Assembly (NCBI GenBank): GCA_046074525.1
Contig: JBJTOK010000012.1
Span: 25,984-89,983, forward strand
Direction: 5' to 3'
Origin: JAHEZL01 sp046074525
GTDB lineage: Bacteria > Bacteroidota > Bacteroidia > Flavobacteriales_C > GCA-002722245
Length of the DNA: 64,000 bases
A program made the translations under genes and the position numbers. Shown one piece after another: positions 31,782 through 41,802 of the stretch; the stretch's first letter is position 1; the number at the start of each line of letters is the position of its first letter. The notes under the pieces are model-generated. The model saw only the letters and a program-made list of their open reading frames with translations. It did not search any database and was not told the origin of the DNA.

Positions 31782-34700
31782 ATGAAGATTCGCTTGTTAT
31801 TGTCTTTCCTGTTGTTGTGTAGCATTGTGTTTGCGCAAAAAACCACTGTTTACACCTCTGTTGATGCTGGCTACAGGAAGGCTGTAGATTTATATGAAAA
31901 AGGAAAATACAGCAACGCCCAGCGTGAATTTCAGAAGGTGGTGGCTGCGATAAAGGAGCCCAATTCCGATTTGAAAATGAATGCCGAGTTTTATTCGGCT
32001 ATGTGTGCCTTTAAGCTATACAACAAGGATGCTGAAGATCTTTTTCTCACCTTTATCGAACACAATAAGCAGAGTCCGAAAGTAAAACAAGCCCGCTACT
32101 ATCTTGGTATTTACAACTACCGCCAGCAAAACTGGCCTAAGACTATTCAGTGGTTTGAGCTGGTGAATGTGCACGATCTTACGGCTGCCGAACTTCCAGA
32201 GTATAATTTCAAACTTGGTTATGCTTATCTGCAGAAAAGTGATTCGGCCAAAGCACAAACACAGTTTTTCATGGTGAAGGATCAGGATTCGGATTACAAG
32301 ATTCCTGCTTTGTTTTACTACTCTCATCTCGAATACAAGAACGGAAACTACGAAACGGCATTGAAAGGTTTTCAGCAGTTGAAAGGCGATAAAGACTTCG
32401 GTCCGGTGGTGCCTTATTACATTTCGCAGATTTATTTTCTCCAGAAGAAATATGAAGAACTCGTTGCATATGCAACGCCTCTTCTGGATAGCGCAAAACC
32501 TACCCGTGCTCTGGAAATCGCCCGGTTGATTGGTGAAGGGTACTACGGATTGAATCAATACGAACAGGCACTTCCTTATCTCAAAAGGTATGTGGAGGAA
32601 ACCAATAGTACATTGGTGAGCGATATTTACCAGTTGGCATTTACCAACTACAAAACAAAAAATTACCAGGCTGCTATTCTTGGTTTCCAGAAGGCCGTGG
32701 ATCGTGAAACAGCCCTGGGCCAGATGGCGTTGTATTATATTGGTGATTCCTACATGCAGATTGGTAATAAGGAATCGGCTAGAAGTGCTTTTCGCTTTGC
32801 ATCCAAGGGAGATTTCGATCCGGTGATCAGTGAGAATTCTACTTTCAATTACGCAAAGTTGTCTTATGAATTGTCGCTGGATCCTTACCACGAAGCAATT
32901 TTCGCGCTGGAAGATTTTATCAAGCGTTTCCCTAAATCGGAAAGAATAGACGATGCGAGGAAATATCTCCTCGAGGTTTATCTCACCACAAAGGATTACA
33001 AGCAGGCGCTGGCTGCGATCGAGAAGATTCAGAAAAAGGGTCCGGAATTGCAGTATGCTTACCAGAGAATTGCCTATTTCCAGGCTATTGAGCGTTTTAA
33101 TGATGAGAAAATCATGTTGCAGGGCGAGAAATCGAAAAGCAATTTCGTGGAAGCGATTTATTATTTCAATCAATCGATGACTTACAGTATCGATCCCTCA
33201 ATTACTGCCGAATGCCACTACTGGAAAGGTGAGGCTTATTACAAACTCGATAGTCTGAACAAGGCTTTGCAGTGCTACCAGAAATTCCTGTCGTCTCCGG
33301 CAGCAGATCAATTGCCTGAGGCCAGAGGTGTGTACTACAACATAGGTTCCTGTTATTTTGCGTTGGCTGATAAATATGATCCGCAGACTGAATCGGCAAA
33401 AAACAATTACCAGAGAGCTGCAGATGCCTTCCGCAAATTTATTTCCGAAAATGAGAAGAACCGTGATAAAAAGCTGAACGATGCATATATTAAAACTGCT
33501 GATTGCTACATGATCAATCAGGGTTATTTCACGGCTGTGGAATTTTACAACAAGGCGATTGCACTTGGTTTAATTAAGACAGATTATGCTTTGTATTATG
33601 CTGCTGTGGCTTACGGTTTGCTGAAAAGACCAACCGACAGGGCGGATATGCTGGCGACATTGATTTACAAATATCCACAGTCGGTATATGCCAATGATGC
33701 CGAGTTCCTGCTGGGCGATACTTATTTCAGGGAAAATCAGTTTGATAAGGCCATTGAATATTTCCAGAAGGCGATCGACAATCATCCGGGTAATGCTGAG
33801 TTGGTGCAGAAATCTTACGAGCGTATCGGTTTGGTTTACCGCAGTCAGAATAAAGATAATGAAGCTCTCGAAAGTTTTGAAAAAGCCATTAGGGTTAACC
33901 CTACTTCTTCAGAGGTGAAAACAGCTCTGGAGCTGCATAAGGTGACTTCCGCTGAGTTGGGGAATGCTACACGTCATGAGGAATTCAGAGCGTCAATAGG
34001 TGTTGCGCCACTTTCTACTTATGAGGCCGATAGTCTCTTTTTTGAATCGGCAATGGTATATTATGAGAAGAAGGATTGTGAGAATGCCATCAAGAATTTT
34101 GAAAGCTATTTATCTAAATTTTCTCCTGGCTTCTTCGCGCTGGATGCCAATTATTACAAAGCGGAATGTTTGTATGAGAAAGGACTTTTCGATGCGGCAC
34201 TACCGTCTTATGAATTTGTGCTGAGCAAGCCGAAAAGTGAATTTACCGAAGAGGCTTTGTACAAAGCATCGGTGATTTATCAGAAACAGAAAAACAGTTT
34301 CGAGGCCATCAAGCATTTTACGGCATTGGAAGAAATTTCGGAAGATCCGCTCAATATTTATGATGCGCAACTGGCGCTGATGCGCGAATTTGCAGCAGCT
34401 GAAAATCACAACAAAGCCATCGAATATGCTGGAAAAGTTTTGAAGAATGAAAATTCTACAGTGAACATCAAGCAGGAGGCAAACATCATCCTGGCGAGAA
34501 ATTATTTATCGATTTTCGACTGGGAGAAAGCGCGTTCTTACTATCAGGTCGTTAGCGAAGGAACTGAAAACGAAAGGGCTGTGGAAGCCCGATATGCACT
34601 GGCCTACATTAAATATGTTCAGCAGGATTATGATGGTTCTATCAAAGATATTTATGCCTTTGCCAAGAAATTTTCGAGTTATAAAAAATGGGTGACCAAA

Positions 34701-34961
34701 GGGATGCTTCTCCTTGCGGATAACTTTATTGCCAAAGGAGATTCCTTCCAGGCGAAGTATGTGCTCAATACCATTGTTGATAACTATAAAGGCGAAGATT
34801 TGAAACAAGAGGCTATAGAGAAATTACGCTCTCTTGAAAAAGGTGAAATGCCTGCGGAAGCTGGTAAAGTAGAGCAGGACATCATCATTGATTTTGGCAA
34901 CGATGCCAGTAAAGGAGTGGAAAGAAATGACGCACAACCTAAAGATTTGAAGAATGAATAA
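31782..34961 (+). CDS. Large periplasmic tetratricopeptide-repeat protein
   Basis: 1059 aa with a signal peptide (MKIRLLLSFLLLCSIVFAQ) and then almost entirely TPR helices: repeated W/Y..G..A/Y pattern such as AVDLYEKGKYSNAQREFQ, NFKLGYAYLQKSDSAKAQT, AEFLLGDTYFRENQFDKAI and FEKAIRVNPTSSEV. The short tail (EKGEMPAEAGKVEQDIIIDF) is acidic and unstructured. It overlaps by 8 bp the downstream outer-membrane barrel gene, which suggests an envelope-spanning pair. TPR scaffolds of this size in Bacteroidota are usually of unknown function. Three antisense open frames inside it are artefacts of codon bias. Confidence 0.8.
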   Translation: MKIRLLLSFLLLCSIVFAQKTTVYTSVDAGYRKAVDLYEKGKYSNAQREFQKVVAAIKEPNSDLKMNAEFYSAMCAFKLYNKDAEDLFLTFIEHNKQSPKVKQARYYLGIYNYRQQNWPKTIQWFELVNVHDLTAAELPEYNFKLGYAYLQKSDSAKAQTQFFMVKDQDSDYKIPALFYYSHLEYKNGNYETALKGFQQLKGDKDFGPVVPYYISQIYFLQKKYEELVAYATPLLDSAKPTRALEIARLIGEGYYGLNQYEQALPYLKRYVEETNSTLVSDIYQLAFTNYKTKNYQAAILGFQKAVDRETALGQMALYYIGDSYMQIGNKESARSAFRFASKGDFDPVISENSTFNYAKLSYELSLDPYHEAIFALEDFIKRFPKSERIDDARKYLLEVYLTTKDYKQALAAIEKIQKKGPELQYAYQRIAYFQAIERFNDEKIMLQGEKSKSNFVEAIYYFNQSMTYSIDPSITAECHYWKGEAYYKLDSLNKALQCYQKFLSSPAADQLPEARGVYYNIGSCYFALADKYDPQTESAKNNYQRAADAFRKFISENEKNRDKKLNDAYIKTADCYMINQGYFTAVEFYNKAIALGLIKTDYALYYAAVAYGLLKRPTDRADMLATLIYKYPQSVYANDAEFLLGDTYFRENQFDKAIEYFQKAIDNHPGNAELVQKSYERIGLVYRSQNKDNEALESFEKAIRVNPTSSEVKTALELHKVTSAELGNATRHEEFRASIGVAPLSTYEADSLFFESAMVYYEKKDCENAIKNFESYLSKFSPGFFALDANYYKAECLYEKGLFDAALPSYEFVLSKPKSEFTEEALYKASVIYQKQKNSFEAIKHFTALEEISEDPLNIYDAQLALMREFAAAENHNKAIEYAGKVLKNENSTVNIKQEANIILARNYLSIFDWEKARSYYQVVSEGTENERAVEARYALAYIKYVQQDYDGSIKDIYAFAKKFSSYKKWVTKGMLLLADNFIAKGDSFQAKYVLNTIVDNYKGEDLKQEAIEKLRSLEKGEMPAEAGKVEQDIIIDFGNDASKGVERNDAQPKDLKNE

Positions 34962-36594
34962 GATGATAAATAGATCTCTGTTTTTAAGCGTGCTACTGGG
35001 GCTTGCCGCGACAGGTGTGGCTCAAACCGGTACCAATGTGGAGGGGACTGTGAAATTCAAGCCTGAGCAGTCGGAAAAAATATCGGAAAACCCGACTTTT
35101 GAAGACACGGTAAAAGTTAAATCCGACCTGAAATACGGAATGATTGAGCGTAAGGCGGTTTCTGCCTTTGTGCCGAAAACCATCAATGCTCCAAAGCTGG
35201 GCGGCGATAAAACTTCTGTTCCTAAATTGTACAACGGGCTGCTGAAATTAGGACTCATTGATTTTTCCACCCTTCCCTTGATGGAGCTCACTTATGGCTC
35301 AAAGTATTCAAAGGATTATGTGTACACGGTTCATGTGAATCATTTTGCTTCCGACTTAAAAACCAGCGCGCCGAGTGATGCACGCATTACGGAAACAGGG
35401 TTGGATCTCTCGGGAAAAAAATTCCTGAAGACTTACACGCTCTTCGGCGATCTGCAATACAATTTTAATACGCGCCGCTATTATGGTTCCGATTATGGTT
35501 TGGATACCCTCAATCCTGATTTGCTGAAACAGTTTTTTGGCATCGGCCATATTCAGGGCGGAGCGAAAAGCTCATACAGGAAAGAATCGGATCTGCACCA
35601 TAAGATAGTTCTTGATTATTACAATATTTTTGATGCCTATAACATGCAGGAAAACCGCGTGGCGCTGAGCGGTTATGCGTCGCCAACCATTGCGGGGTAC
35701 AAAGGAAATATAGACGCTTCCTTCGATTGGTTTACGGTTTCCAATAATGCCGGAACCAGTTCTTCTTTATTGGTGCAGCTGAGTCCGGGAGCGATTTTCA
35801 AGGGTGAGCGTTATTCTGCTAAAGTGGGTTTTAATACCTATTTCCTTTCTACCGATAGTTCAAAGGCTTATATCTATCCTTTTGGGGAAGGGGAGTATAC
35901 CTTAATAAAGGATGTTTTTATGGCTTATGCGAAATACCGTGGTTATTTTGAGCGCTATGATTATCTGCGTCATATTGAAGCCAACCCATTCTTCGGTACT
36001 TCTTCACCGCTGACGAATACGAAACACATCAACAATATCTTTTTGGGTATGAAGGGGAATATCAGTTCAAGGCTGACTTTCAATACCGGGATTGAGTTCG
36101 ATAAGATGAAGAATCTGCCTTTGTATATTAATGACAATGCTTCTTTTGGTAACCGATTGTTTACCGTTGTGACAGATGATGTGACTTTATTCAGATATTT
36201 CGGTCAGCTTACCCTGGGGCTGCAAAAAATACAGCTTTCTGCGAAGGGGGAATACAAAAATTACACGGCTTTCAAGGAAACTAAAGCCTGGCATTTGCCT
36301 GCGGTAGAAGCTGGTTTGTCTGGGAGGTATAATTTCCAGGACATGCTCTTCATTCGTGCTGATGTGTATTACCTGGGTGAGCAATATGCGCGTGGTTTAT
36401 ATATTAATGGTGCCTATGCCGCAGAAAAACTGCCGGGGATAGTGGATGCTAACCTTGGAATAGAATACAAATACAACAAGCGTTTATCCGCTTTTTTCAA
36501 TGTTAACAACATGCTGAACAAGCAATATCGCAGATGGAATCAGTATCCTTCCTATGGAATCAATTTTCTGGGTGGATTTACCTATGCTTTTTAG
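34954..36594 (+). CDS. Outer-membrane beta-barrel protein
   Basis: 546 aa with a signal peptide (SLFLSVLLGLAATGVAQ), a 60-residue periplasmic lead with low complexity, then a barrel region full of alternating strands (YVYTVHVNHFASDLKT, YTLFGDLQYNFNTRRYYG, SAKVGFNTYFLSTD, LGIEYKYNKRLSAFFNVNNM) ending in aromatic GGFTYAF, as for TonB-dependent receptor C-termini. It lacks a recognisable plug or TonB box, so it is a barrel related to receptors rather than a full one. Coupled by overlap to the TPR gene. The start may be the ATG at 34954 or the one at 34963, just past the TPR stop. Confidence 0.7.
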   Translation: MNKMINRSLFLSVLLGLAATGVAQTGTNVEGTVKFKPEQSEKISENPTFEDTVKVKSDLKYGMIERKAVSAFVPKTINAPKLGGDKTSVPKLYNGLLKLGLIDFSTLPLMELTYGSKYSKDYVYTVHVNHFASDLKTSAPSDARITETGLDLSGKKFLKTYTLFGDLQYNFNTRRYYGSDYGLDTLNPDLLKQFFGIGHIQGGAKSSYRKESDLHHKIVLDYYNIFDAYNMQENRVALSGYASPTIAGYKGNIDASFDWFTVSNNAGTSSSLLVQLSPGAIFKGERYSAKVGFNTYFLSTDSSKAYIYPFGEGEYTLIKDVFMAYAKYRGYFERYDYLRHIEANPFFGTSSPLTNTKHINNIFLGMKGNISSRLTFNTGIEFDKMKNLPLYINDNASFGNRLFTVVTDDVTLFRYFGQLTLGLQKIQLSAKGEYKNYTAFKETKAWHLPAVEAGLSGRYNFQDMLFIRADVYYLGEQYARGLYINGAYAAEKLPGIVDANLGIEYKYNKRLSAFFNVNNMLNKQYRRWNQYPSYGINFLGGFTYAF

Positions 36595-36719
36595 TGTAGA
36601 AAGAGCATAATTTCATTATGTTAATTCTTTGTTGAAAAATCCTTGGAATATCCAGTAATTTCACGTGATTTAGAAAGTCAAATGTGGTATCTTCGCATGA
36701 CTAAAATAAATCATATAAA

Positions 36720-38672
36720 ATGAGCTCAGTAGAAAATTCATATTCGGCGGATAGTATCCAGGTGCTGGAAGGTTTGGAAGCGGTTAGAAAAAGACCAGCG
36801 ATGTACATTGGTGACATCGGCGTTAAAGGTTTGCACCACCTGGTATATGAAGTAGTAGATAATTCCATCGATGAAGCCCTTGCGGGACATTGTAATACTA
36901 TTCATGTAGCGATCAATCCTGATAATTCCATTACGGTATTGGATAACGGTAGGGGTATTCCTACTGAGATCAACTCAAAAATGGGTAAATCGGCCCTTGA
37001 GGTGGTGATGACGGTGCTTCATGCCGGTGGTAAATTCGATAAAGACTCCTATAAAGTTTCGGGTGGTTTGCATGGTGTGGGTGTTTCCTGTGTGAATGCC
37101 CTTTCCATCGATTTGAAAGTGAGGGTTTTCCGCGAAGGGAAAATCTGGCAGCAGGAATACAGCTGCGGTAAACCAAAGTATGATGTTAAAACCGTAGGAG
37201 AAAGCGATCACAGGGGTACGGAGGTGACTTTCCTTCCTGATGCGACGATTTTTACCGATACTATATATTCTTATGACATCCTCGCCAAAAGAATGCGAGA
37301 ACTCGCCTTTTTGAACAAGGGGATTAAAATTACCCTGGTCGACAAGCGTGACGATGCTAAAGATGAGCAAGGCAATGCCAAAGAAGAGGTTTTCTATTCT
37401 GAAAGAGGCTTGCCTGAGTTTATTGAATATCTGGATGCTGCAAGAGAGAAATTGATTCCGGATGTGATTTATTTTGAAGGTGAAAGAAACGGCATCCCTG
37501 TGGAGGTTGCGATGCAATACAATACTTCATACACTGAGAATATCCATTCTTACGTGAACAATATCAATACGCACGAAGGCGGAACCCACCTAGGTGGTTT
37601 CAGAAGAGGTTTGACCCGTACGCTGAAAACTTATGCCGACAAATCAGGATTATTGTCGAAACTCAAATTTGAAATCAGTGGTGACGACTTCCGTGAAGGT
37701 TTGATTGCCGTTATTTCAGTAAAAGTTCAGGAGCCTCAGTTTGAAGGACAAACCAAAACCAAATTGGGTAACAAGGAAGTAATGGGACCTGTGGACCAGG
37801 CGGTAAGTGAAATGCTGGCCAACTATCTGGAGGAACACCCTAATGAAGCTTCTATCATCGTTGGTAAAGTGATTTTGGCTGCCCAGGCCCGTGTTGCTGC
37901 TAACAAAGCCCGTGAAATGGTGCAGCGCAAAAGCGTTCTCTCCGGAGGAGGCTTGCCTGGTAAATTGTCCGACTGCTCTGAAAAAGATCCTTCAAAATGC
38001 GAAATTTACCTCGTCGAGGGAGATTCTGCAGGTGGTACAGCTAAATCAGGCCGTGACCGTCGCTTCCAGGCTATTTTGCCATTGAGAGGTAAAATCCTCA
38101 ACGTGGAAAAAGCCATGCAGCACAAGATCTTTGAAAATGAAGAGATCAAGAATGTATATACCGCTCTCGGTGTAACCGTAGGAACCGAGGAAGACAGCAA
38201 AGCACTAAACATCAGTAAGCTGAGATATCACAAGGTGGTGATCATGTGTGATGCCGACGTGGATGGTTCGCACATCGCAACCCTGATTCTGACCTTCTTC
38301 TTCCGCTACATGAAGGAGATGATTGAGAATGGATATATATATATAGCTACTCCTCCTTTGTACCTCGTCAAAAAAGGAAAGACCGAGAAATACTGCTGGA
38401 CAGAAGCACAGCGTGAAGAGATCGTTAAAGAACTCACTGGTGGTGGAAAAGAAAGCGGTGTGGGTATCCAGCGTTACAAAGGTTTAGGTGAGATGAATGC
38501 TGAACAATTGTGGGAAACTACAATGAAGCCTGAAAACAGGACTTTGCGTCAGATCACCATCGAAAATGCTCTCGAGGCTGATCGTACTTTCGCGATGTTG
38601 ATGGGCGATGAAGTTCCTCCTCGAAGAGAGTTTATCGAGGCCAATGCAAAATATGCGAATATTGACGCGTAG
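36720..38672 (+). CDS. gyrB: DNA gyrase subunit B
   Basis: 650 aa, the compact form without the E. coli C-terminal insertion. ATPase of type II topoisomerase; with GyrA it introduces negative supercoils. GHKL domain motifs are EVVDNSIDEAL, LDNGRGIPTEI and GGLHGVGVSCVNALS, followed by the transducer domain, then the TOPRIM domain with LVEGDSAGGTAKSGRDR, LPLRGKILNVEKA and DADVDGSHI, and the C-terminal QRYKGLGEMNAEQLW. All catalytic positions are intact. It is preceded by a 125-nt gap with a variant -7 box (TATCTTCG, about 36690). A (TA) run occurs in the coding region at about 38333-38344. A terminator follows at 38953-38981. Confidence 0.97.
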   Translation: MSSVENSYSADSIQVLEGLEAVRKRPAMYIGDIGVKGLHHLVYEVVDNSIDEALAGHCNTIHVAINPDNSITVLDNGRGIPTEINSKMGKSALEVVMTVLHAGGKFDKDSYKVSGGLHGVGVSCVNALSIDLKVRVFREGKIWQQEYSCGKPKYDVKTVGESDHRGTEVTFLPDATIFTDTIYSYDILAKRMRELAFLNKGIKITLVDKRDDAKDEQGNAKEEVFYSERGLPEFIEYLDAAREKLIPDVIYFEGERNGIPVEVAMQYNTSYTENIHSYVNNINTHEGGTHLGGFRRGLTRTLKTYADKSGLLSKLKFEISGDDFREGLIAVISVKVQEPQFEGQTKTKLGNKEVMGPVDQAVSEMLANYLEEHPNEASIIVGKVILAAQARVAANKAREMVQRKSVLSGGGLPGKLSDCSEKDPSKCEIYLVEGDSAGGTAKSGRDRRFQAILPLRGKILNVEKAMQHKIFENEEIKNVYTALGVTVGTEEDSKALNISKLRYHKVVIMCDADVDGSHIATLILTFFFRYMKEMIENGYIYIATPPLYLVKKGKTEKYCWTEAQREEIVKELTGGGKESGVGIQRYKGLGEMNAEQLWETTMKPENRTLRQITIENALEADRTFAMLMGDEVPPRREFIEANAKYANIDA

Positions 38673-38952
38673 GATATTTTAAGGCTCCTCTCGTTTCATT
38701 TTAATGGTATGATATTGTGCTTTTCCGAATCATTTCTAGTGTTGTCTGGAGTAAAAAGATAACATTTTGATGGTCAGAGCAGGAGAATGTGGACAGGTGT
38801 CCTTTTTCTAAACTCTTCCGGCATAGATTGTTGAGTTTTTGGGCGATGTGTAATTTATGTTTGCTTCGGGATTGCAAAACGTATTCATCTTCTGTTGATT
38901 TATCTGAAAGATGAAGTGAGGTCTTGTTGAGTGAATCTTTATGACAGAATAA
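38673..38952. other. Intergenic region after gyrB, no gene seen
   Basis: 280 bp with no convincing coding frame on either strand (the open frame on the minus strand runs through the terminator). It holds a weak GGAC/GTCC hairpin followed by TTTTT at about 38793-38809 and an 8-bp inverted repeat, TTCATCTT with AAGATGAA, at about 38887-38914. Otherwise nothing recognisable. Confidence 0.5.
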
Positions 38953-38981
38953 AAAAAGCCTTCCATGTCGGAAGGCTTTTT
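38953..38981. terminator. Bidirectional terminator between gyrB and the 293-aa lipoprotein
   Basis: AAAAAGCCTTCC (38953-38964), loop ATGTC, GGAAGGCTTTTT (38970-38981). A perfect 12-bp stem with A and T runs on both sides, so it can end transcription from both convergent genes. Confidence 0.85.
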
Positions 38982-38998
38982 CATGGGGAAATTTCTTT

Positions 38999-39880
38999 TT
39001 ATTTCAGGTATTGTACAGAAGTAGCATTGCCTGAAGCATCTAAAGTAACCATACAAACCGGGAATTTTTTGTCTTTACTCACCCAGATGTATGATTTGCT
39101 GTTGATTAATGGCAATTCAGGAGTTTTGAATCCAGGTAATGCTTTGATCATTACGGTGAAATCCATCCACGTACCATTGGCGCGGGCCTCGTATTTTTCG
39201 GTGAGCGCACCAGGCGTCACCTTGTATTTCAAACAGTCGTAAGTGCCGGTTGGTGTAGTTACTTTTCCGCAGCCATCAACGGTAAAGGTGTTGCTTCCTT
39301 TAAGAGTTGCTCTAACAGAGTCGATAGTAATGCTGAGCAGGGCAATCACGGTGTCGTATGGCATCGTAGCGCTGGCACTGTATGTGTCGCTGTAAGTGGC
39401 GTTTTTCTCCAGAGGATAAGGAATGAAAGTCGCCGGGTCGGTGAATGAAGGAGTTGCAGAAATATTGTTGATAATAGGAGGCAGCTGACAGGCATTGATA
39501 GTAATTCCTGAAACAGATTGTACTGCGATAAGGTCCAGTCCCTGTGTGGAAATAATCATGGAACCTGCAATAGTGCTAGCCAGAGGATCAGTACTGCCTG
39601 ATTTGAATTTAAAAGTATCTTCCGCAGTGCTGCTTAAGCTGGCGAGGTCCCAGGTTTGGTCTTCACCGGTTTTTTTGAATAGGTTGGTATCGTTAAAGGA
39701 TTTGTCGACGCCAAAAGTGAAAAGATCTCCGATTTTAGGACCCATAGCGCTGGTAATCACCATGTCACAAGCTTTAGGAGTGTTATCTGTATTGTTGTCT
39801 TTATCGTCATCGGTTGTTTTCTTTTTACAGGAAACAACGACAATTCCGAGGGAAAGCAAAAGTAAAAGTGATTTTTTCAT
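38999..39880 (-). CDS. Lipoprotein of unknown function (SCKKK-type)
   Basis: 293 aa. The signal peptide (MKKSLLLLLSLGIVVVSC) with a lipobox Cys is followed by KKKTTDDDKDNNTDNT, a charged linker typical of surface-exposed Bacteroidota lipoproteins. The mature part is beta-rich (GDLFTFGVDKSFND, YSDTYSASATMPYDT, YDCLKYKVTPGALTEKYE) and rich in Ser/Thr, with two widely spaced Cys, one at each end. I recognise no family. It stands alone, convergent with gyrB, and its 3' end lies 18 nt before the shared terminator. Confidence 0.65.
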   Translation of the reverse strand: MKKSLLLLLSLGIVVVSCKKKTTDDDKDNNTDNTPKACDMVITSAMGPKIGDLFTFGVDKSFNDTNLFKKTGEDQTWDLASLSSTAEDTFKFKSGSTDPLASTIAGSMIISTQGLDLIAVQSVSGITINACQLPPIINNISATPSFTDPATFIPYPLEKNATYSDTYSASATMPYDTVIALLSITIDSVRATLKGSNTFTVDGCGKVTTPTGTYDCLKYKVTPGALTEKYEARANGTWMDFTVMIKALPGFKTPELPLINSKSYIWVSKDKKFPVCMVTLDASGNATSVQYLK

Positions 39881-39986
39881 ATGTAGTGTTTTAAGAGATA
39901 CCTTTCGTAAGACGTCAAAGTATTAAATAGTTGCTTTGACTGCTATCTTTTTACATGGAATATGTCGCTTTTCTTAGAAAAATCCG

Positions 39987-39994
39987 TAGGTTTG
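39987..39994 (+). promoter_or_regulatory. -7 element upstream of mdh
   Basis: TAGGTTTG, an exact match to TAnnTTTG, 39 nt before the mdh start. A T-rich stretch about 17 nt upstream could serve as the -33 element, but no clear TTG is present. Confidence 0.5.
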
Positions 39995-40033
39995 CAATCC
40001 TTGTAATTCTAATAAAAATTAAAAATTAATCAT

Positions 40034-40972
40034 ATGAAAATTACCGTAATTGGTGCAGGAAACGTAGGTGCAACTTGCGCTAACGTTATCGCGCACAAAG
40101 AATTAGCGAATGAAGTAGTTCTTCTTGATATCAAGGAAGGAACTGCCGAAGGAAAATCATTGGATATGTGGCAGACTGCCCCTATCAATATGTATGATTC
40201 CCGTATTGTAGGTTCTACCAACGATTATTCGAAAACAGCTGGTTCTGAAGTGGTAGTGATTACTTCTGGTTTGCCAAGAAAACCGGGGATGTCCCGTGAT
40301 GATCTTATCGCTACCAATGCCGGTATCGTGAAATCAGTAACTGAAAACGTTATCAAATATTCTCCTAACGCTATTATCATTGTGGTTTCCAATCCTTTGG
40401 ACGTAATGACATACTGCGCTTACCTTACAGCTAAAGCACCTAAGGCGAAAGTGATGGGTATGGCTGGTATCCTGGATACAGCCCGCTACAGAGCTTTCCT
40501 GGCTTCTGAACTCAATGTATCTCCGAAAGACATCCAGGCTTTGTTGTTGGGGGGCCATGGTGATACGATGGTTCCGCTGCCTAGATACACCACTGTTGGT
40601 GGTATCCCTGTAACTGAACTTGTTGCTAAAGATAAACTCGATGCTATCGTGGAAAGAACCAAGAAAGGTGGCGGAGAACTCGTTAACCTCATGGGGACTT
40701 CTGCCTGGTATGCTCCGGGTGCTGCTGCTGCTCAAATGGTAGAAGCTATTGTTAGAGACCAGAAGAGAGTATATCCTGTATGTGCTTGGTTAGAAGGTGA
40801 GTACGGATTGAAAGATATTTTCCTCGGTGTGCCTGTAATCCTTGGAAAAGGCGGAATTGAGAAGATTATCGAATTGCAGTTGACTGCCGACGAGAAGAAA
40901 CTCCTTGCTGATTCGGCTGTAGCAGTGAAAGAAGTGATGGATGTTCTCGATAAAATGGAGAAAGTTGCTTAA
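40034..40972 (+). CDS. mdh: Malate dehydrogenase (LDH-like type)
   Basis: 312 aa. NAD-dependent oxidation of malate to oxaloacetate in the TCA cycle. NAD site ITVIGAGNVGATCANVI at the N-terminus, with an acidic residue after beta-2 (LLDIKEG) favouring NAD over NADP; substrate loop GLPRKPGMSRDDL with the Arg residues that bind dicarboxylate; VVSNPLDVMTY; and the catalytic His in LGGHGDTMVPL (about residue 175). Pattern and length match the LDH-like malate dehydrogenases of Bacteroidota. A strong terminator follows. Confidence 0.95.
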   Translation: MKITVIGAGNVGATCANVIAHKELANEVVLLDIKEGTAEGKSLDMWQTAPINMYDSRIVGSTNDYSKTAGSEVVVITSGLPRKPGMSRDDLIATNAGIVKSVTENVIKYSPNAIIIVVSNPLDVMTYCAYLTAKAPKAKVMGMAGILDTARYRAFLASELNVSPKDIQALLLGGHGDTMVPLPRYTTVGGIPVTELVAKDKLDAIVERTKKGGGELVNLMGTSAWYAPGAAAAQMVEAIVRDQKRVYPVCAWLEGEYGLKDIFLGVPVILGKGGIEKIIELQLTADEKKLLADSAVAVKEVMDVLDKMEKVA

Positions 40973-40990
40973 TGAAATAATTGGTTGATG

Positions 40991-41024
40991 AAAAGACTGC
41001 TCTCCGGGGCAGTCTTTTTTTTTT
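40991..41024 (+). terminator. Intrinsic terminator after mdh
   Basis: AAAAGACTGC (40991-41000), an 8-nt loop, GCAGTCTTTT (41009-41018), then a run of T to 41024. It lies 18 nt past the mdh stop. Confidence 0.9.
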
Positions 41025-41072
41025 ATAGGGTATGCATTTTGTACTTTTAGCGTTATAACATAAAACAACTGT

Positions 41073-41762
41073 ATGGAAGAAAAAACACCAAGAGACAGGA
41101 TATATACCCTCATTGAGGAAAAAGCTTTCCTGAAGCAGAGCGTATACAGAAATACCGTGCAGTCATTTAACATCCTCAATGAAGGTGTTAAGGAGTTGTA
41201 TCATGATTTACATAAGAAATTCCATCAGCCGGATAAGGGTGTTTTTCTGGAATACAGAAAACATGGTGAGTTTGAGGTGCGTTTTAAAATCGCCGGCGAT
41301 ACCATCGTTTTCATGATGCATACCAATATTTTCGATTTCGAAAAAAGTCACAGTCTGTACAAAACTTCCTACATTTCCGATGATCCTCAGCGCGCTTATT
41401 GCGGGATCATTAATGTATATAACTTTCTCTCCGATTCATTTAAATACAACAGAGTGAATGATGTTGGCTATCTGATTGCCCGTATTTTCATTAATAAAGA
41501 CAATCATTTCTTTGTAGAAGGAAAGCGACAGCTGAGCTACCTGTACAACGATTTTGCGAATATGGAATTCAATAAGGAAACTGCCATAGCGGTATTGGAA
41601 TCTGTTATTTTGTACTGCGTAGGCTTTGATCTTCTTACGCCTCCGTTCAAGGACATGACAGAGGTGAGGGTTAATGAAATGGAGGAGGCAAGCCAGAACA
41701 TGAAGGTTTCTACGGGTAAGCGACTTGGCTTCAAATTCAGCAGTGAAGATGATATCACCTGA
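41073..41762 (+). CDS. Conserved-looking cytoplasmic protein, unknown function
   Basis: 229 aa, no signal peptide or membrane segment. The N-terminal half is helical (RDRIYTLIEEKAFLKQSV, GVKELYHDLHKKFHQP); the middle is beta-rich (FLEYRKHGEFEVRFKIAGDT, IVFMMHTNIFDFEKSH); the C-terminal half is helical again with LSYLYNDFANMEFNKETA and a final charged tail. I do not recognise the family and find no catalytic motif. It lies between mdh and tRNA-Glu on the same strand, separated by terminator and promoter, so it appears to be a single-gene unit. Confidence 0.7.
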   Translation: MEEKTPRDRIYTLIEEKAFLKQSVYRNTVQSFNILNEGVKELYHDLHKKFHQPDKGVFLEYRKHGEFEVRFKIAGDTIVFMMHTNIFDFEKSHSLYKTSYISDDPQRAYCGIINVYNFLSDSFKYNRVNDVGYLIARIFINKDNHFFVEGKRQLSYLYNDFANMEFNKETAIAVLESVILYCVGFDLLTPPFKDMTEVRVNEMEEASQNMKVSTGKRLGFKFSSEDDIT

Positions 41763-41802
41763 AAAAAAATCATTTTTCAATGGAAAAAATAGGGGCGATA
41801 TT

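Noticed and set aside
32016..33173. 385-aa antisense ORF in the TPR gene
   Set aside because: Long but unlike any protein, rich in Ile, Phe, Arg and Leu, and opposite a strongly patterned repeat protein.
36975..37517. 180-aa antisense ORF in gyrB
   Set aside because: Shadow of the highly conserved gyrase reading frame.
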